A stretch of DNA of 64,000 bases from Nocardia acidivorans NBRC 108247 (GCF_001625085.1 NZ_BDAW01000037.1:24066-88065), one strand, 5' to 3'. Counted from the stretch's first letter, positions 1 through 8,738 are shown. The notes: generated by a model not told the origin, from the sequence alone. Numbers and translations: made by a program.

Positions 1-589
1 TGTCCCGCTCCACCTCGTGCCCGACCTCGAGCATGACCGAGCGATCCAGATAGGACTGCGGGGTGCCGAGACCGTAGATGCACGATACCGATGCCACCAC
101 CACGACATCGCGCCGCGACAGCAGGCTGGAAGTGGCCGAATGGCGCAGCCGCTCCACATCGTCGTTGATCGAGCTGTCCTTCTCGATATAGGTGTCGGTC
201 TGCGCGATATACGCCTCGGGCTGGTAGTAGTCGTAGTACGAGACGAAGTACTCGACGGCATTGTGCGGCAGCATCTCGCGCAGCTCATTGGCCAGCTGTG
301 CGGCCAGGGTCTTGTTGGGGGCCATGACCAGGGTCGGCCGCTGCAACTTCTCGATGAGCCAGGCCGTGGTGGCCGATTTACCGGTGCCGGTGGCGCCCAG
401 CAGCACCACATCACGCTCACCGGCGTTGATGCGCTTTTCCAGCTCCGCGATTGCGGCGGGCTGGTCACCTGCGGGAACGTGCTCGCTGACGACCTGGAAC
501 CGACCCTCGACCCGCTCGATATCGCCGATGGGCCGGAAGTCCGAATGTGCCAGCGGCCGATCGTCCGGGATCTCGGTTGCGAATGCCAT
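1..589 (-). CDS. uvrB: UvrB, excinuclease ABC subunit B, N-terminal part (cut by window edge)
   Basis: UvrB is the damage-verifying helicase of nucleotide excision repair. UvrA loads it onto DNA and it then recruits UvrC. About 196 codons are visible. They carry Walker A GATGTGKS (residues 65-72) and the beta-hairpin region VSYYDYYQPEAYI (116-128), whose tyrosines clamp the DNA. The ATG at 589 is chosen because the product then starts MAFATE, the usual actinobacterial N-terminus; an in-frame GTG lies two codons upstream. The gene is transcribed towards position 1, so the rest of the protein is missing only because of the window edge. Family assignment is certain. Confidence 0.97.
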   Translation of the reverse strand, partial: MAFATEIPDDRPLAHSDFRPIGDIERVEGRFQVVSEHVPAGDQPAAIAELEKRINAGERDVVLLGATGTGKSATTAWLIEKLQRPTLVMAPNKTLAAQLANELREMLPHNAVEYFVSYYDYYQPEAYIAQTDTYIEKDSSINDDVERLRHSATSSLLSRRDVVVVASVSCIYGLGTPQSYLDRSVMLEVGHEVERD

Positions 590-891
590 GTTCACAGCCT
601 AGGACGACCCACCGACAGGTTCACGCGGAGCGCGGCCCACTGGTCGAGGGGTCGCCCGGGCGCTCCGGAGCGGCCCGCGGACGGCCGCCCTCCACACCGC
701 GCTCGTCGTGACGCAGGAGCGTTCCTCTTTCTCATGTACTAATTGTCTGAATTATCGTTTGTCCCAAGGAAGTTCAAAGAATTCCCATGTGACGAACACC
801 GAATTTCCGCGTGGCACAGGAAGGTCCGTTTCACGGCGTCCAGGTGTAACCTGGGCTGGCGGTTCGGACGAGTCGGAAAAGAGGCAAGGCC
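590..891. promoter_or_regulatory. divergent intergenic region between uvrB and a DUF402 gene
   Basis: About 300 bases without a credible gene. It must hold the promoters for uvrB (leftward) and the DUF402 gene (rightward). The stretch 735-790 is clearly more AT-rich than its surroundings, which suits a promoter. I looked for a LexA-type GAAC-N4-GTTC palindrome ahead of uvrB and saw none. Confidence 0.4.
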
Positions 892-1476
892 ATGACCGGT
901 CTGCATATGCCACAGCGCAATTCCACCAACGGCGCTGATCCCCGCGGGATCAGTCGTACCGCTCCCCCGGCGACCCCGCATCGCCCCAAGCTCGAGTTTT
1001 TCAATCTGGCGGACTTGTGCTGGACCGACTATCACGGTTACGTGCACTCGGTGGAACGGCTGCACGCCGAACCGTGGGGGCTGTACATGGAGCGGATAGT
1101 GGACAATCCCCGTTTCCACTACATCGAATCCTGGTTGCTGCCGGAACTTCACCTGCGCGTGACGGTCTATCATCTGCGACCCGGTCACGATCGCGGTCAG
1201 ACCTACTACCTGGATATCGGTGATTACGGCCCGGTCGGACCGAAGAAGTGGCGTGCCGAGGGGCACTACCTGCACGTGGTGGCGCGGCCCGGGCAGGTGC
1301 CCGAACTCCTGGGCATCGACGAGCTGCTCACCGCCCACGCCGCCGGGCACTTCGACACCGTCCGCACGCACCTGGCCATCGAGCGGGCCGCGGCGGTGGT
1401 GGACGGTATCGCCGGATGCGGTCACGATGTGGATCGCTGGCTCGCCACCCACGGACTCGCGCTGAGCTGGCTGTAA
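892..1476 (+). CDS. DUF402 family protein (FomD-like), paralogue 1
   Basis: A 194-residue cytosolic protein of the DUF402 family. Characterised relatives such as FomD are metal-dependent nucleotide/phosphoester hydrolases, but no substrate is known for this subgroup. After a 25-residue polar lead it carries the blocks PWGLYMER, FHYIESWLLPEL, TYYLDIGDYG, KKWRAEGHYLHVV and LLGIDELLTAHAAG. The gene order next to uvrB matches the mycobacterial Rv1632c position. The ATG at 892 follows an AGAGGCAAGG stretch that can act as ribosome-binding site. A second copy with the same blocks lies at 2153-2677, separated by one secreted-protein gene. Family is secure, reaction is not. Confidence 0.85.
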   Translation: MTGLHMPQRNSTNGADPRGISRTAPPATPHRPKLEFFNLADLCWTDYHGYVHSVERLHAEPWGLYMERIVDNPRFHYIESWLLPELHLRVTVYHLRPGHDRGQTYYLDIGDYGPVGPKKWRAEGHYLHVVARPGQVPELLGIDELLTAHAAGHFDTVRTHLAIERAAAVVDGIAGCGHDVDRWLATHGLALSWL

Positions 1477-1501
1477 GGGGCGCTTGGGCCCGCTACGCAC
1501 G

Positions 1502-1540
1502 AAAAACCACCCGGTTCGTATTGTGTTCGGCCCGGGCGGC
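1502..1540 (-). terminator. intrinsic terminator of the secreted-protein gene
   Basis: Read on the minus strand, CCGCCCGG pairs with CCGGGTGG (one G-T pair) across a 17-nt loop and is followed directly by TTTTTC. It lies 30 bases past the stop of the gene at 1570-2004. Confidence 0.6.
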
Positions 1541-1569
1541 TTTCGCGTGCGGCAGGTTCTCGCGCGCGG

Positions 1570-2004
1570 TTAGCCGGAGAAGCTGGGGAGCAGTCCGCCG
1601 AGTCCGCCGCCGCAGCCCAGGCTGCCGGTGCCGCTGCCCGCGGTCACCTGGACGTCGATCGAGTCGCTGATCAGAATCTGCCGGGCCTCCAGCCTGTGGT
1701 TGCCCGCGGTGGCGGGGGTCCACTTGATGGTGACCTTATTGCTCAGCAGCGACGGGGCGACCGGGCTGCCCGGGATGTCCGCGCCGTTGTCGGTGAACTT
1801 CACCGTCGAGAGCCGGTCGATCTCGACCGATGCGGTAATGGTGTAGCTGCATCCGGTCTTGTGTTCGGACCCCCCGGAGACCTCGAGGTTGCCGACCCAC
1901 GCGCCGGCCTGGGGTGCGGCCAGGACCATGGTGGCGGCCATCACGCCGAAGGCGGTGACTCCCATCCCGGCCCGGCGAGCGCGAACGCTCTGTACCTTCA
2001 TCAT
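1570..2004 (-). CDS. small secreted Ig-like protein, unknown function
   Basis: A 144-residue protein with a clear Sec signal peptide: basic start MMKVQSVRARR, hydrophobic core to about residue 30, and a cleavage site after AGA near residue 35. The mature part has alternating beta-strand patterns (TITASVEID, VKFTDNGADIPG, NKVTIKWTPATAGNHRLEARQ) typical of an Ig-like fold, two cysteines that could form a disulfide, and a Gly-rich tail GLGGLLPSFSG. The product should be exported. Its own terminator lies downstream. It sits between two DUF402 genes on the opposite strand. No function can be named; family relations are inferred from pattern only. Confidence 0.7.
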   Translation of the reverse strand: MMKVQSVRARRAGMGVTAFGVMAATMVLAAPQAGAWVGNLEVSGGSEHKTGCSYTITASVEIDRLSTVKFTDNGADIPGSPVAPSLLSNKVTIKWTPATAGNHRLEARQILISDSIDVQVTAGSGTGSLGCGGGLGGLLPSFSG

Positions 2005-2152
2005 TACTTCCCTTGATTCGAACTACCCACGGCAGTTATGGGTAGCCGCACCGTAACGGAAGGCAGTGTTTCACATTTGGGTTTCGCCGAAACTCGGCCG
2101 AATCCGTCACCGTCCCCTGGACGATGCCGCCGCGACACGCAATGCTTACCGC

Positions 2153-2677
2153 ATGACTCAGTCTTCCGCGGTTGACCTCCACCGACCCAAGGTTGAGTAC
2201 TTCAATGTCGAGGAACTCACCAATATCGACCCCAAGGGCTTCGTGCGACAGGTCGAGCGCTACCACGTCGAACCGTGGGGGCTGTACATGGCGCGCACCT
2301 CGGATCACCCCGAGTTCCACTACATCGAATCCTGGCTGCTGCCAAGCCTGTCCATTCGCGCGACGGTCTTCCACTTCACCCCGGCGCACCTGCGCGATCA
2401 GGACTACTACATCGATATCGGTGAATACGCGCAGGTCGCCCCGAAGAAGTGGAGATCGGTCGACCACTACCTGGATCTGGTGGTGCGCAGCAGCCGCGAG
2501 GTCGAGCTGCTCGATGTGGACGAACTGCTCGCCGCGCACGCCGCGGGCTATCTCGAACTCACCGAGGCGCAGCGCGCCATCGAGACCGCGACCACCGTCA
2601 TCGACGGAATCGCCGCGCACGGGCACAGTTTCGAGGACTGGCTGCGCGCACGGGATATCACCCTGACGTGGATGTAG
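2153..2677 (+). CDS. DUF402 family protein (FomD-like), paralogue 2
   Basis: A 174-residue paralogue of the protein at 892-1476. The conserved blocks recur: HRPKVEYFN, VEPWGLYMAR, FHYIESWLLPSL, DYYIDIGEYAQVAPKKW, DHYLDLVV and LLDVDELLAAHAAG. The ATG at 2153 is preferred over an in-frame ATG at 2066 because the extra 29 residues have no counterpart in the family. The stop lies 57 bases from the convergent coaE stop. The two copies probably arose by local duplication, although only one is present at this site in Mycobacterium tuberculosis. Probably a hydrolase by family; substrate unknown. Confidence 0.83.
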   Translation: MTQSSAVDLHRPKVEYFNVEELTNIDPKGFVRQVERYHVEPWGLYMARTSDHPEFHYIESWLLPSLSIRATVFHFTPAHLRDQDYYIDIGEYAQVAPKKWRSVDHYLDLVVRSSREVELLDVDELLAAHAAGYLELTEAQRAIETATTVIDGIAAHGHSFEDWLRARDITLTWM

Positions 2678-2734
2678 TTCCGGTTAGCCGCGGCCGAGTG
2701 CGCCACGGCGACCTCGTATCGGTTGTCGCGTGCG

Positions 2735-3688
2735 TCAGTTACCCACGGCGACAACCACATTCACCAGCCGCCCCGGGTCGGCGCCGGCGTGCGGCCACTC
2801 CCCCGCAGCGGCCGGGCGACCGGTGTCGCGCGGGAACCCGGCATCGGCCAACCGATCTCGCAGCCCCTCGGCCACGGTCGCATCGGCGACGGTGATACGG
2901 ATATCGAGGATATCCTCGGCGGGCTTGCCCGCGACGGCGGTGGGCCCCACATGTTCGATGCGCAGCGCATCGGCCGCACAGGCCACCGCGAGCCGCGCGA
3001 TGATGCGCTCGGCCTGGACCGGCCACCCCGGATTGGCCTCGACCACAGCCGATTCCGCCGGACGGGCGGCGGGGGTGCGGGTGCGCAGATTGCGTTCGAA
3101 GGGGATGAGCCGCTCGGTCCAGAGCGCGTGCACCGCGGGGGCGACCGCCCCCTCGTCGCCATTGTTGTCCAGCAGCACATCGGCGACGGCCCGGCGCTGC
3201 GCATCGGTGGCCTGCGCGGCGATTCGACTCCGCGCATCGGCCTCGTCGACCCCGCGGAACTCCACCAGGCGGCGCAATCGCAGTTCCTGCGCGGCGTCCA
3301 CCACCACCACCAGATTCATGAAGGGGGCGAGCCCGTTCTCCACCAGCAGCGGAATGTCCTGCACTACAATGCCGTCCGCGGGAGCCGAGGCGACCAGTTC
3401 GTTGGTGCGCTGACCGACCAGCGGATGGGTGATGCCGTTGAGGGTCGCACGGGCCTCGTCGCTGGCGAAGGCCTTGGCTGCCAGGGCCGGTCGGTCCAGG
3501 CTGCCGTCGGCGGCGAGGATATCGTCCCCGAATGCGGCGACCAAGGCCGCCAATCCCGGGGTGCCGGGCGCCACTACTTCGCGCGCGATAAGGTCGCTGT
3601 CCACCAGCAACGCGCCGTGTTCGACGAGAATGCGGGCCACGGTGGATTTGCCCGCTCCCATGCCTCCGGTGAGACCGATTCGCAACAT
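2735..3688 (-). CDS. coaE: dephospho-CoA kinase with a shortened GrpB-like C-terminal domain
   Basis: CoaE phosphorylates dephospho-CoA at the 3'-hydroxyl, the last step of coenzyme A synthesis. The kinase domain covers residues 1-200, with P-loop GGMGAGKST near the start, DSDLIAREVV and QDIPLLVENG. From about residue 205 a GrpB/UPF0157-like domain follows (NPGWPVQAERIIARL, IEHVGPTAVAGKPAEDILDI, ADPGRLVNVVVAV), a fusion known from mycobacterial CoaE. Here it stops at 317 residues, against about 407 in M. tuberculosis, so roughly the last 90 residues of the GrpB part are absent. The ATG at 3688 is chosen because the product then begins MLRIGLTGG. The kinase should be functional. Confidence 0.93.
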   Translation of the reverse strand: MLRIGLTGGMGAGKSTVARILVEHGALLVDSDLIAREVVAPGTPGLAALVAAFGDDILAADGSLDRPALAAKAFASDEARATLNGITHPLVGQRTNELVASAPADGIVVQDIPLLVENGLAPFMNLVVVVDAAQELRLRRLVEFRGVDEADARSRIAAQATDAQRRAVADVLLDNNGDEGAVAPAVHALWTERLIPFERNLRTRTPAARPAESAVVEANPGWPVQAERIIARLAVACAADALRIEHVGPTAVAGKPAEDILDIRITVADATVAEGLRDRLADAGFPRDTGRPAAAGEWPHAGADPGRLVNVVVAVGN

Positions 3689-3978
3689 TCGACAAGTCTG
3701 ACAGCCGCGCCCGTGATCGCGCACACCACCCCTCACCTGCCGAAAGTACCGATTACCCAGTGACTCGGGCGAATTCACCACCGGGCGGAGAGTTTGCCCA
3801 TTCCGTGATATTCACGAGACCAATTCGCAACTATTTCGGCCAATCCGAACCGTTTGTCGGCAACATTCCGACACGCCGGGGCGAATGTCGTGCAAAATAC
3901 GGCGTCGCACACTTTTGTTCCGCTAAGGTTCGCCGCAGGCGATCCAGGGCCGGGAAACACGTAGGAGAAGGAACACCA

Positions 3979-4194
3979 TTGGGCACCAGAAACATCCAGA
4001 CGGGTCGGCACCGTCTGGGACTGCCGGGCATGATGCACTGCATCGAGATCCCCGCGGTCGCAGCGGCGCTCGCCGAGCATCGCCGCGGTTGGCTTTCCGC
4101 TTTGCTCAGCCCCGCCCGGCACAGCTTCGCCTCCATGCGAAAACGCGCCGAGCGCCCCGCCGCCGTCCAATGGGTACCCGCCACCGCCGTCTGA
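3979..4194 (+). CDS. possible small protein, 71 residues, TTG start
   Basis: A short open frame behind a good ribosome-binding site (GGAGAAGGA, 6-8 bases before TTG at 3979). The product starts GTRNIQTGRHRLGLPGMMHC, contains a moderately hydrophobic middle (IPAVAAALAE, WLSALLSP) and is rich in Arg and Ala. I recognise no family. Roughly 290 bases upstream (3689-3978) hold no gene and may carry its promoter; that stretch is less GC-rich than its surroundings. It lies between the divergently placed coaE and the convergent phospholipase gene. The Shine-Dalgarno match is the main support. Confidence 0.4.
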   Translation: MGTRNIQTGRHRLGLPGMMHCIEIPAVAAALAEHRRGWLSALLSPARHSFASMRKRAERPAAVQWVPATAV

Positions 4195-4260
4195 CGTGCG
4201 AAAGCGCTTGTGGCCCAGCCCCTTCCGGGACTGGGCCACTAACGCGTGCGCGGCGCGGGG

Positions 4261-5790
4261 TCAGACCAGACCGCTGGGCCTGCGACGGGTCCCCGGCTCC
4301 TGCGCGGGCATGGCGTTGGGCGGCACCGGATACGGCGTACCGGCATTCGCCGTACCCAGGGCGAGGTTCGGACCACACTGCGCCAGTGCGGCATTCAGCT
4401 TTCGGTCCGCCGGGCCGACGGCGGGCTTCGCCGCGTCCGGCGACGACCGGAAGTCGAAGGTCGAGGTCATATCGCCGGTGACACCGCGCCGCCAGGCGGT
4501 CAGGTTCGGCACGTCCACCCCGAAGCGGCGCTCCAGCAGCCGCAGCTGCGAGGTGTGGTCGAAGGTCTCCGAGGCGACGAGTCCACCGCGGCTGTACGGC
4601 GAGATGACAAAGCACGGCACGCGATAGCCCAGGCCGATCGGTCCGGCGATGCCCTCGGATTTGTGCGCCTGGTCCAGGGGAACGGTCAGGTATTCACCGG
4701 CGGTTCCCGGCGGCGGGGTCGGTGGCGTCACGTGATCGAAGAAGCCGCCGTTCTCGTCATAGCTGACGATCAGCGCGGTCTTCTCCCACACCTTCGGATT
4801 CGAGGTGAGGATGTCCAGCACCTGCATGATGCCGACCGCGCCCAAAGCCGGTGGCAGCGCGGGATGTTCGCAATTGAGCAGGGACGGAATCACCCAGGAG
4901 ACATTGGGCAGCTGATCCGCGGCCACATCGGCGGCGAAATCGCTCGGGTACACCGGGGCCTTACCCCGGCGCGCCAGCTCCGAGGCCGGATCGGCGGCCT
5001 GTTTGAAGCACCCCATCATGCCGTCCAGGATCACCGAGGACAACGGCCCCACATCGCGATTGTTGTAGATCTTCCAGCTCACCCCGGCATCGGAGAGGTT
5101 CTCCGGCATGGTCCGCCAGCTGTACGCGTTCTGCGGAATCATGGTGGGCGTCTCGAGCAGCGGTCCACCGGCCACGCCGTCCGGGTCGATGGTGGCCGAA
5201 ACCCAGTACAGCCGATTGGGATCGGTGGGTCCGAGCACCGAGCAGTGGTAGTTGTCGGCGATGGTGAAGGCGTCGGCGAGATCGTAGTGCACCGGAATAT
5301 CGGCGCGGGTGTAGTAGCCCATGGCCGCGGGACCGTTCGCCGCGCCGACCGAGGCGATGGACATCGGCATCCAGCCGTCGTTCTTCCCGTTGTTCCACGC
5401 CCTGTGCATGCCCGCCCAGGTGTGGTCGGGATCGTTGATGCACTCACCGTCCAGGGACGGGCCGCGTTCGGTGTCCAGCCGGAACGGGTTGATGAAACCG
5501 TCTGGGGTGGGCCCCACCCCGGGCGCGTACCCGTACTGGTTCCACGCCGGTGACGGATCGTCGAATCCGCGTACGCCGGAAAGGGTTCCGAAGTAGTGAT
5601 CGAAGGATCGGTTCTCCTGCATCAGCAGCACGAAGTGCTCGATATCGCCGAGTCCGCCCATCCCCGCGGGATCGGCGGCGTACGCGCGATCGATAATCGG
5701 ATTGGCCCAGGAGGCCAGCATTCCCGCCCCGCCCGCGACCATGGCCTTGGCCATGAAGTCACGCCTGTTGATGCCGTCGAACACACCCAT
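4261..5790 (-). CDS. Tat-exported non-specific phospholipase C / phosphoesterase
   Basis: A 509-residue member of the bacterial phospholipase C/acid phosphatase family (mycobacterial PlcA-D type), which hydrolyses phosphatidylcholine and related lipids outside the membrane. The N-terminus is a twin-arginine signal: Arg9-Arg10 in NRRDFM, a hydrophobic segment MVAGGAGMLASWA, and cleavage near AYA-AD. Family motifs are IEHFVLLMQENRSFDHYFG, DNYHCSVLGPTDPNRLYW and DENGGFFDHVTPP, which hold metal-binding and catalytic residues. Length fits the family. The ATG at 5790 gives the Tat motif its usual position; an upstream in-frame start adds 14 residues without sense. Single-gene unit, convergent with the small gene at 3979. 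In pathogens such enzymes are virulence-associated; that role is not shown here. Confidence 0.9.
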   Translation of the reverse strand: MGVFDGINRRDFMAKAMVAGGAGMLASWANPIIDRAYAADPAGMGGLGDIEHFVLLMQENRSFDHYFGTLSGVRGFDDPSPAWNQYGYAPGVGPTPDGFINPFRLDTERGPSLDGECINDPDHTWAGMHRAWNNGKNDGWMPMSIASVGAANGPAAMGYYTRADIPVHYDLADAFTIADNYHCSVLGPTDPNRLYWVSATIDPDGVAGGPLLETPTMIPQNAYSWRTMPENLSDAGVSWKIYNNRDVGPLSSVILDGMMGCFKQAADPASELARRGKAPVYPSDFAADVAADQLPNVSWVIPSLLNCEHPALPPALGAVGIMQVLDILTSNPKVWEKTALIVSYDENGGFFDHVTPPTPPPGTAGEYLTVPLDQAHKSEGIAGPIGLGYRVPCFVISPYSRGGLVASETFDHTSQLRLLERRFGVDVPNLTAWRRGVTGDMTSTFDFRSSPDAAKPAVGPADRKLNAALAQCGPNLALGTANAGTPYPVPPNAMPAQEPGTRRRPSGLV

Positions 5791-5967
5791 GCTTCGGTAG
5801 CGCCTTTCCTGAGAAGCCAGAATCAGAGACACGTTAGCGTGCCGAGTCCCTTCGGTCCCGGCACGACACCTGCATCCAACCCGCCGGCGATGTCCGGACA
5901 GCGAATCCCCGGTATCCCCGGGGTTTCCCGGGGCGAGAGCTACCTCTCACCGCGGTGCGAACAGCGA

Positions 5968-5999
5968 AAGTCCCCGAGTCCAAAGGGACTCGGGGACTT
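5968..5999. terminator. strong bidirectional hairpin downstream of rpsA
   Basis: Perfect 14-bp inverted repeat AAGTCCCCGAGTCC / GGACTCGGGGACTT with a 4-base loop AAAG. It lies 33 bases past the rpsA stop and is the most likely rpsA terminator; the phospholipase gene begins on the other side on the same strand. Confidence 0.8.
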
Positions 6000-6031
6000 G
6001 TCGACTATCGCGTTACCGCGTCAGCTGCGAA

Positions 6032-7510
6032 TCAGGCGTTGCCCGACAGCTTCTCACGCAGTGCGGCCAGCTGGGCGTCGCTCGCGAGCGAGCCACCGGC
6101 GGATTCGGTCGGCGAGGAGGACGACGACGAAGCGGCGGCCTGCGAACCGGTCTCGGAGGAGTAGTTCTGCGGTCCGCCGTTGGCGGCCTCAGCGGCGGCG
6201 TCGGCCGCCATCTTCTCCATCTGAGCGGTGTGCATCTTGTGGCGACGCTCGGCCTCGGCGTACCGGCCTTCCCACTCTTCACGCTGCTTGTCGAAGCCCT
6301 CGAGCCATTCGTTGGTCTCGGGATCGAAGCCCTCGGGGAAGATGTAGTTGCCCTGGTCGTCGTAGCTGTCCGCCATGCCGTACTTGGACGGATCGAACTC
6401 GGCGTTGTAGTCCTCGTTCGCCTGCTTCAGCGACAGCGAGATACGACGACGCTCGAGGTCGATGTCGATGACCTTGACCATCGCGTCGTCGCCGACTGCG
6501 ACAACCTGGTCCGGGACCTCGACGTGGCGCTCGGCCAGCTCGGAGATGTGCACCAGGCCCTCGATGCCCTCTTCGACGCGCACGAAAGCGCCGAACGGAA
6601 CCAGCTTGGTGACCTTGCCCGGGACGATCTGACCGATCGCGTGGGTCCGGGCGAACTGACGCCACGGGTCTTCCTGAGTCGCCTTGAGCGACAGGGAGAC
6701 ACGCTCGCGGTCCAGGTCGACGTCGAGCACCTCGACGGTGACCTCGTTGCCGACCTCGACAACCTCGGACGGGTGATCGATGTGCTTCCAGGACAGCTCG
6801 GAGACGTGCACCAGGCCGTCGACGCCACCCAGGTCCACGAAGGCGCCGAAGTTGACGATGGAGGACACGACGCCCTTGCGGACCTGGCCCTTCTGCAGCT
6901 GGTGCAGGAACTCGGAGCGGACCTCGGACTGGGTCTGCTCCAGCCAAGCGCGACGCGAGAGCACCACGTTGTTGCGGTTCTTGTCGAGCTCGATGATCTT
7001 GGCCTCGATCTCCTTGCCGACGTACGGCTGGAGGTCGCGGACACGACGCATCTCGACGAGCGAAGCGGGGAGGAAGCCGCGGAGACCGATGTCGAGGATC
7101 AGGCCGCCCTTGACGACCTCGATGACGGTGCCCTTGACGGCCTCGTCCTTCTCCTTGAGCTCCTCGATCGTGCCCCAAGCCCGCTCGTACTGCGCGCGCT
7201 TCTTCGACAGGATCAGGCGGCCTTCCTTGTCCTCCTTGGTGAGAACGAGGGCCTCGACCTCATCACCCACGGAAACGACCTCATTCGGGTCGACATCGTG
7301 CTTGATGGAGAGTTCGCGAGAGGGGATGACGCCTTCGGTCTTGTAACCGATGTCGAGAAGGACCTCGTCACGATCGACCTTGACAATGGTGCCTTCGACG
7401 ATATCGCCGTCGTTGAAGTACTTGATCGTCTTGTCGATAGCGGCGAGGAAGTCCTCGGCAGTGCCGATGTCATTAACGGCTACCTGCGGCGAGGTCACAG
7501 TAGTGGGCAT
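6032..7510 (-). CDS. rpsA: 30S ribosomal protein S1
   Basis: Ribosomal protein S1 helps mRNA bind to the 30S subunit. This 492-residue protein has four S1/OB-fold repeats (about residues 35-105, 120-190, 210-280 and 295-365), marked by GDIVEGTIVKV, DEAVKGTIEV-like, RKGVVSSIVNFGAFVDLGGVDG and PGKVTKLVPFGAFVRVEEGIEG, fewer than the six of E. coli as usual in actinobacteria. The C-terminal tail is coiled and then Ser/Ala-rich (SQAAASSSSSSP), ending ASDAQLAALREKLSGNA as in mycobacteria. The ATG at 7510 matches the mycobacterial start and has GGAG 11 bases upstream; a near-identical in-frame start context lies 42 bases further up (see repeat). Confidence 0.98.
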   Translation of the reverse strand: MPTTVTSPQVAVNDIGTAEDFLAAIDKTIKYFNDGDIVEGTIVKVDRDEVLLDIGYKTEGVIPSRELSIKHDVDPNEVVSVGDEVEALVLTKEDKEGRLILSKKRAQYERAWGTIEELKEKDEAVKGTVIEVVKGGLILDIGLRGFLPASLVEMRRVRDLQPYVGKEIEAKIIELDKNRNNVVLSRRAWLEQTQSEVRSEFLHQLQKGQVRKGVVSSIVNFGAFVDLGGVDGLVHVSELSWKHIDHPSEVVEVGNEVTVEVLDVDLDRERVSLSLKATQEDPWRQFARTHAIGQIVPGKVTKLVPFGAFVRVEEGIEGLVHISELAERHVEVPDQVVAVGDDAMVKVIDIDLERRRISLSLKQANEDYNAEFDPSKYGMADSYDDQGNYIFPEGFDPETNEWLEGFDKQREEWEGRYAEAERRHKMHTAQMEKMAADAAAEAANGGPQNYSSETGSQAAASSSSSSPTESAGGSLASDAQLAALREKLSGNA

Positions 7511-7555
7511 GTGTGAGGTTGCTCCGGACGGATTGTGGTCGGTAGTGGGCATGTG
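7500..7555 (-). repeat. 14-bp direct repeat around the rpsA start codon
   Basis: GTAGTGGGCATGTG occurs at 7500-7513 and again at 7542-7555. Each copy contains an ATG read as MPTT on the minus strand, in the same frame and 14 codons apart. The downstream copy (start 7510) is the accepted rpsA start; the upstream copy (7552) has no good ribosome-binding site. Confidence 0.75.
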
Positions 7556-7805
7556 GGCTTTCGGTATTGCTGCGAACACACAGCTGATGGAACTAACGTT
7601 GGTCATGCGACAGCACATCGCTGTGGCGGAGCACAACGCTGCCCTGAAAAGCATGCGGACTCACAGCACGATTGTCTGCTCTGCTCGCCCCCGTGAGTTA
7701 CCCCAGAGAATCGAGTACAGAAGACACTCGCGGGAAACAGCGTACGCGAGGTCTGTTGTACCAAGCAAACACGGGTCCCCCGGCGCGAGTCGATAGGGTT
7801 ACGCA

Positions 7806-8678
7806 ATGGCCGAAGATCTCCCCACGCCCCCCGATGATACCCGTCATGCCGAGGCGAATTCCCTGCTCGGAACGGTGGGAGTGGCGCGCACCAAGATTGA
7901 CTCCACCGCCAGCGAAAGAGCCAGTCGCCGATGGTGGGACGCGGACGCCGCGGCCTACCACGAGACGCACGCGGATTTCCTGGGCGTGGATTCGGCTGCG
8001 GGCGAGTTCATCTGGTGTCCGGAGGGCATGCACGAGGGTGACTGGCGACTGCTCGGCGACATTGTGGACAAGCACATATTGGAGATCGGCTGCGGGTCCG
8101 CGCCGTGCTCGCGCTGGCTCGCCGCGCACGGGGCGCATCCGGTCGGACTCGACATCTCGCGGCAGATGCTCGAACGCGGCAGGAGCGCCATGGCGGCGGG
8201 CGGTCCGCGGGTGCCGCTGGTGCAGGCGGGCGCGGAGGCGCTGCCGTTCACGGACGCCAGCTTCGATCTGGCGTGCTCGGCCTTCGGCGGAGTGCCGTTC
8301 GTGGCCGACTCGGGACAGGTCATGAGCGAGGTGGCGCGGGTGCTGCGGCCGGGTGGGCGGTGGGTGTTCTCCGTCAACCACCCCATGCGCTGGATCTTCC
8401 CGGACGATCCCGGACCGGAGGGGCTGCGCGCCACCATCCCGTACTTCGACCGCACGCCGTACGTGGAGTTGGACGGGGACGGGGAGCCCACCTATGTCGA
8501 GCATCACCGCACCATCGGCGATCGGGTGCGCGAGATCGTCTCCGCCGGACTGACTTTGGTCGACATCATCGAACCCGAATGGCCGGAGTGGCTGGAGCGC
8601 GAATGGGGTCAGTGGAGTCCGCTGCGGGGTGAGATCTTCCCCGGCACAGCCATTTTCGTCACCGAGAAACCCGCTTGA
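7806..8678 (+). CDS. class I SAM-dependent methyltransferase
   Basis: A 290-residue methyltransferase of the UbiE/type 11 group. The SAM-binding motif I is ILEIGCGSAPCSRWLA (near residue 85), followed by the acidic motif VGLDIS, motif IV FDLACSAFGGVPF, and the post-motif EVARVLRPGGRWVFSVNHP. Residues RRWWDADAAAYHETH upstream form the usual lid helix. The substrate is not evident; relatives act on quinones, sterols or small metabolites. The gene is divergent from rpsA with about 295 bases between the starts, and a Ser/Thr kinase gene follows after 60 bases in the same direction, so the two may be co-transcribed. Family call is firm, function open. Confidence 0.88.
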   Translation: MAEDLPTPPDDTRHAEANSLLGTVGVARTKIDSTASERASRRWWDADAAAYHETHADFLGVDSAAGEFIWCPEGMHEGDWRLLGDIVDKHILEIGCGSAPCSRWLAAHGAHPVGLDISRQMLERGRSAMAAGGPRVPLVQAGAEALPFTDASFDLACSAFGGVPFVADSGQVMSEVARVLRPGGRWVFSVNHPMRWIFPDDPGPEGLRATIPYFDRTPYVELDGDGEPTYVEHHRTIGDRVREIVSAGLTLVDIIEPEWPEWLEREWGQWSPLRGEIFPGTAIFVTEKPA

Positions 8679-8738
8679 ACGATCCCGGCCATCGCGCCGG
8701 GACTGCCGTGTCGAGCCCGGGTGTGGTAGGCGTACCAG

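Noticed and set aside
590..891. LexA/SOS box upstream of uvrB
   Set aside because: No GAAC-N4-GTTC-type palindrome seen in the intergenic region.
2548..2760. Frameshift restoring the GrpB domain of CoaE
   Set aside because: Reading past the coaE stop in the other two frames does not give the expected GrpB C-terminal pattern, so simple frameshift is not supported.
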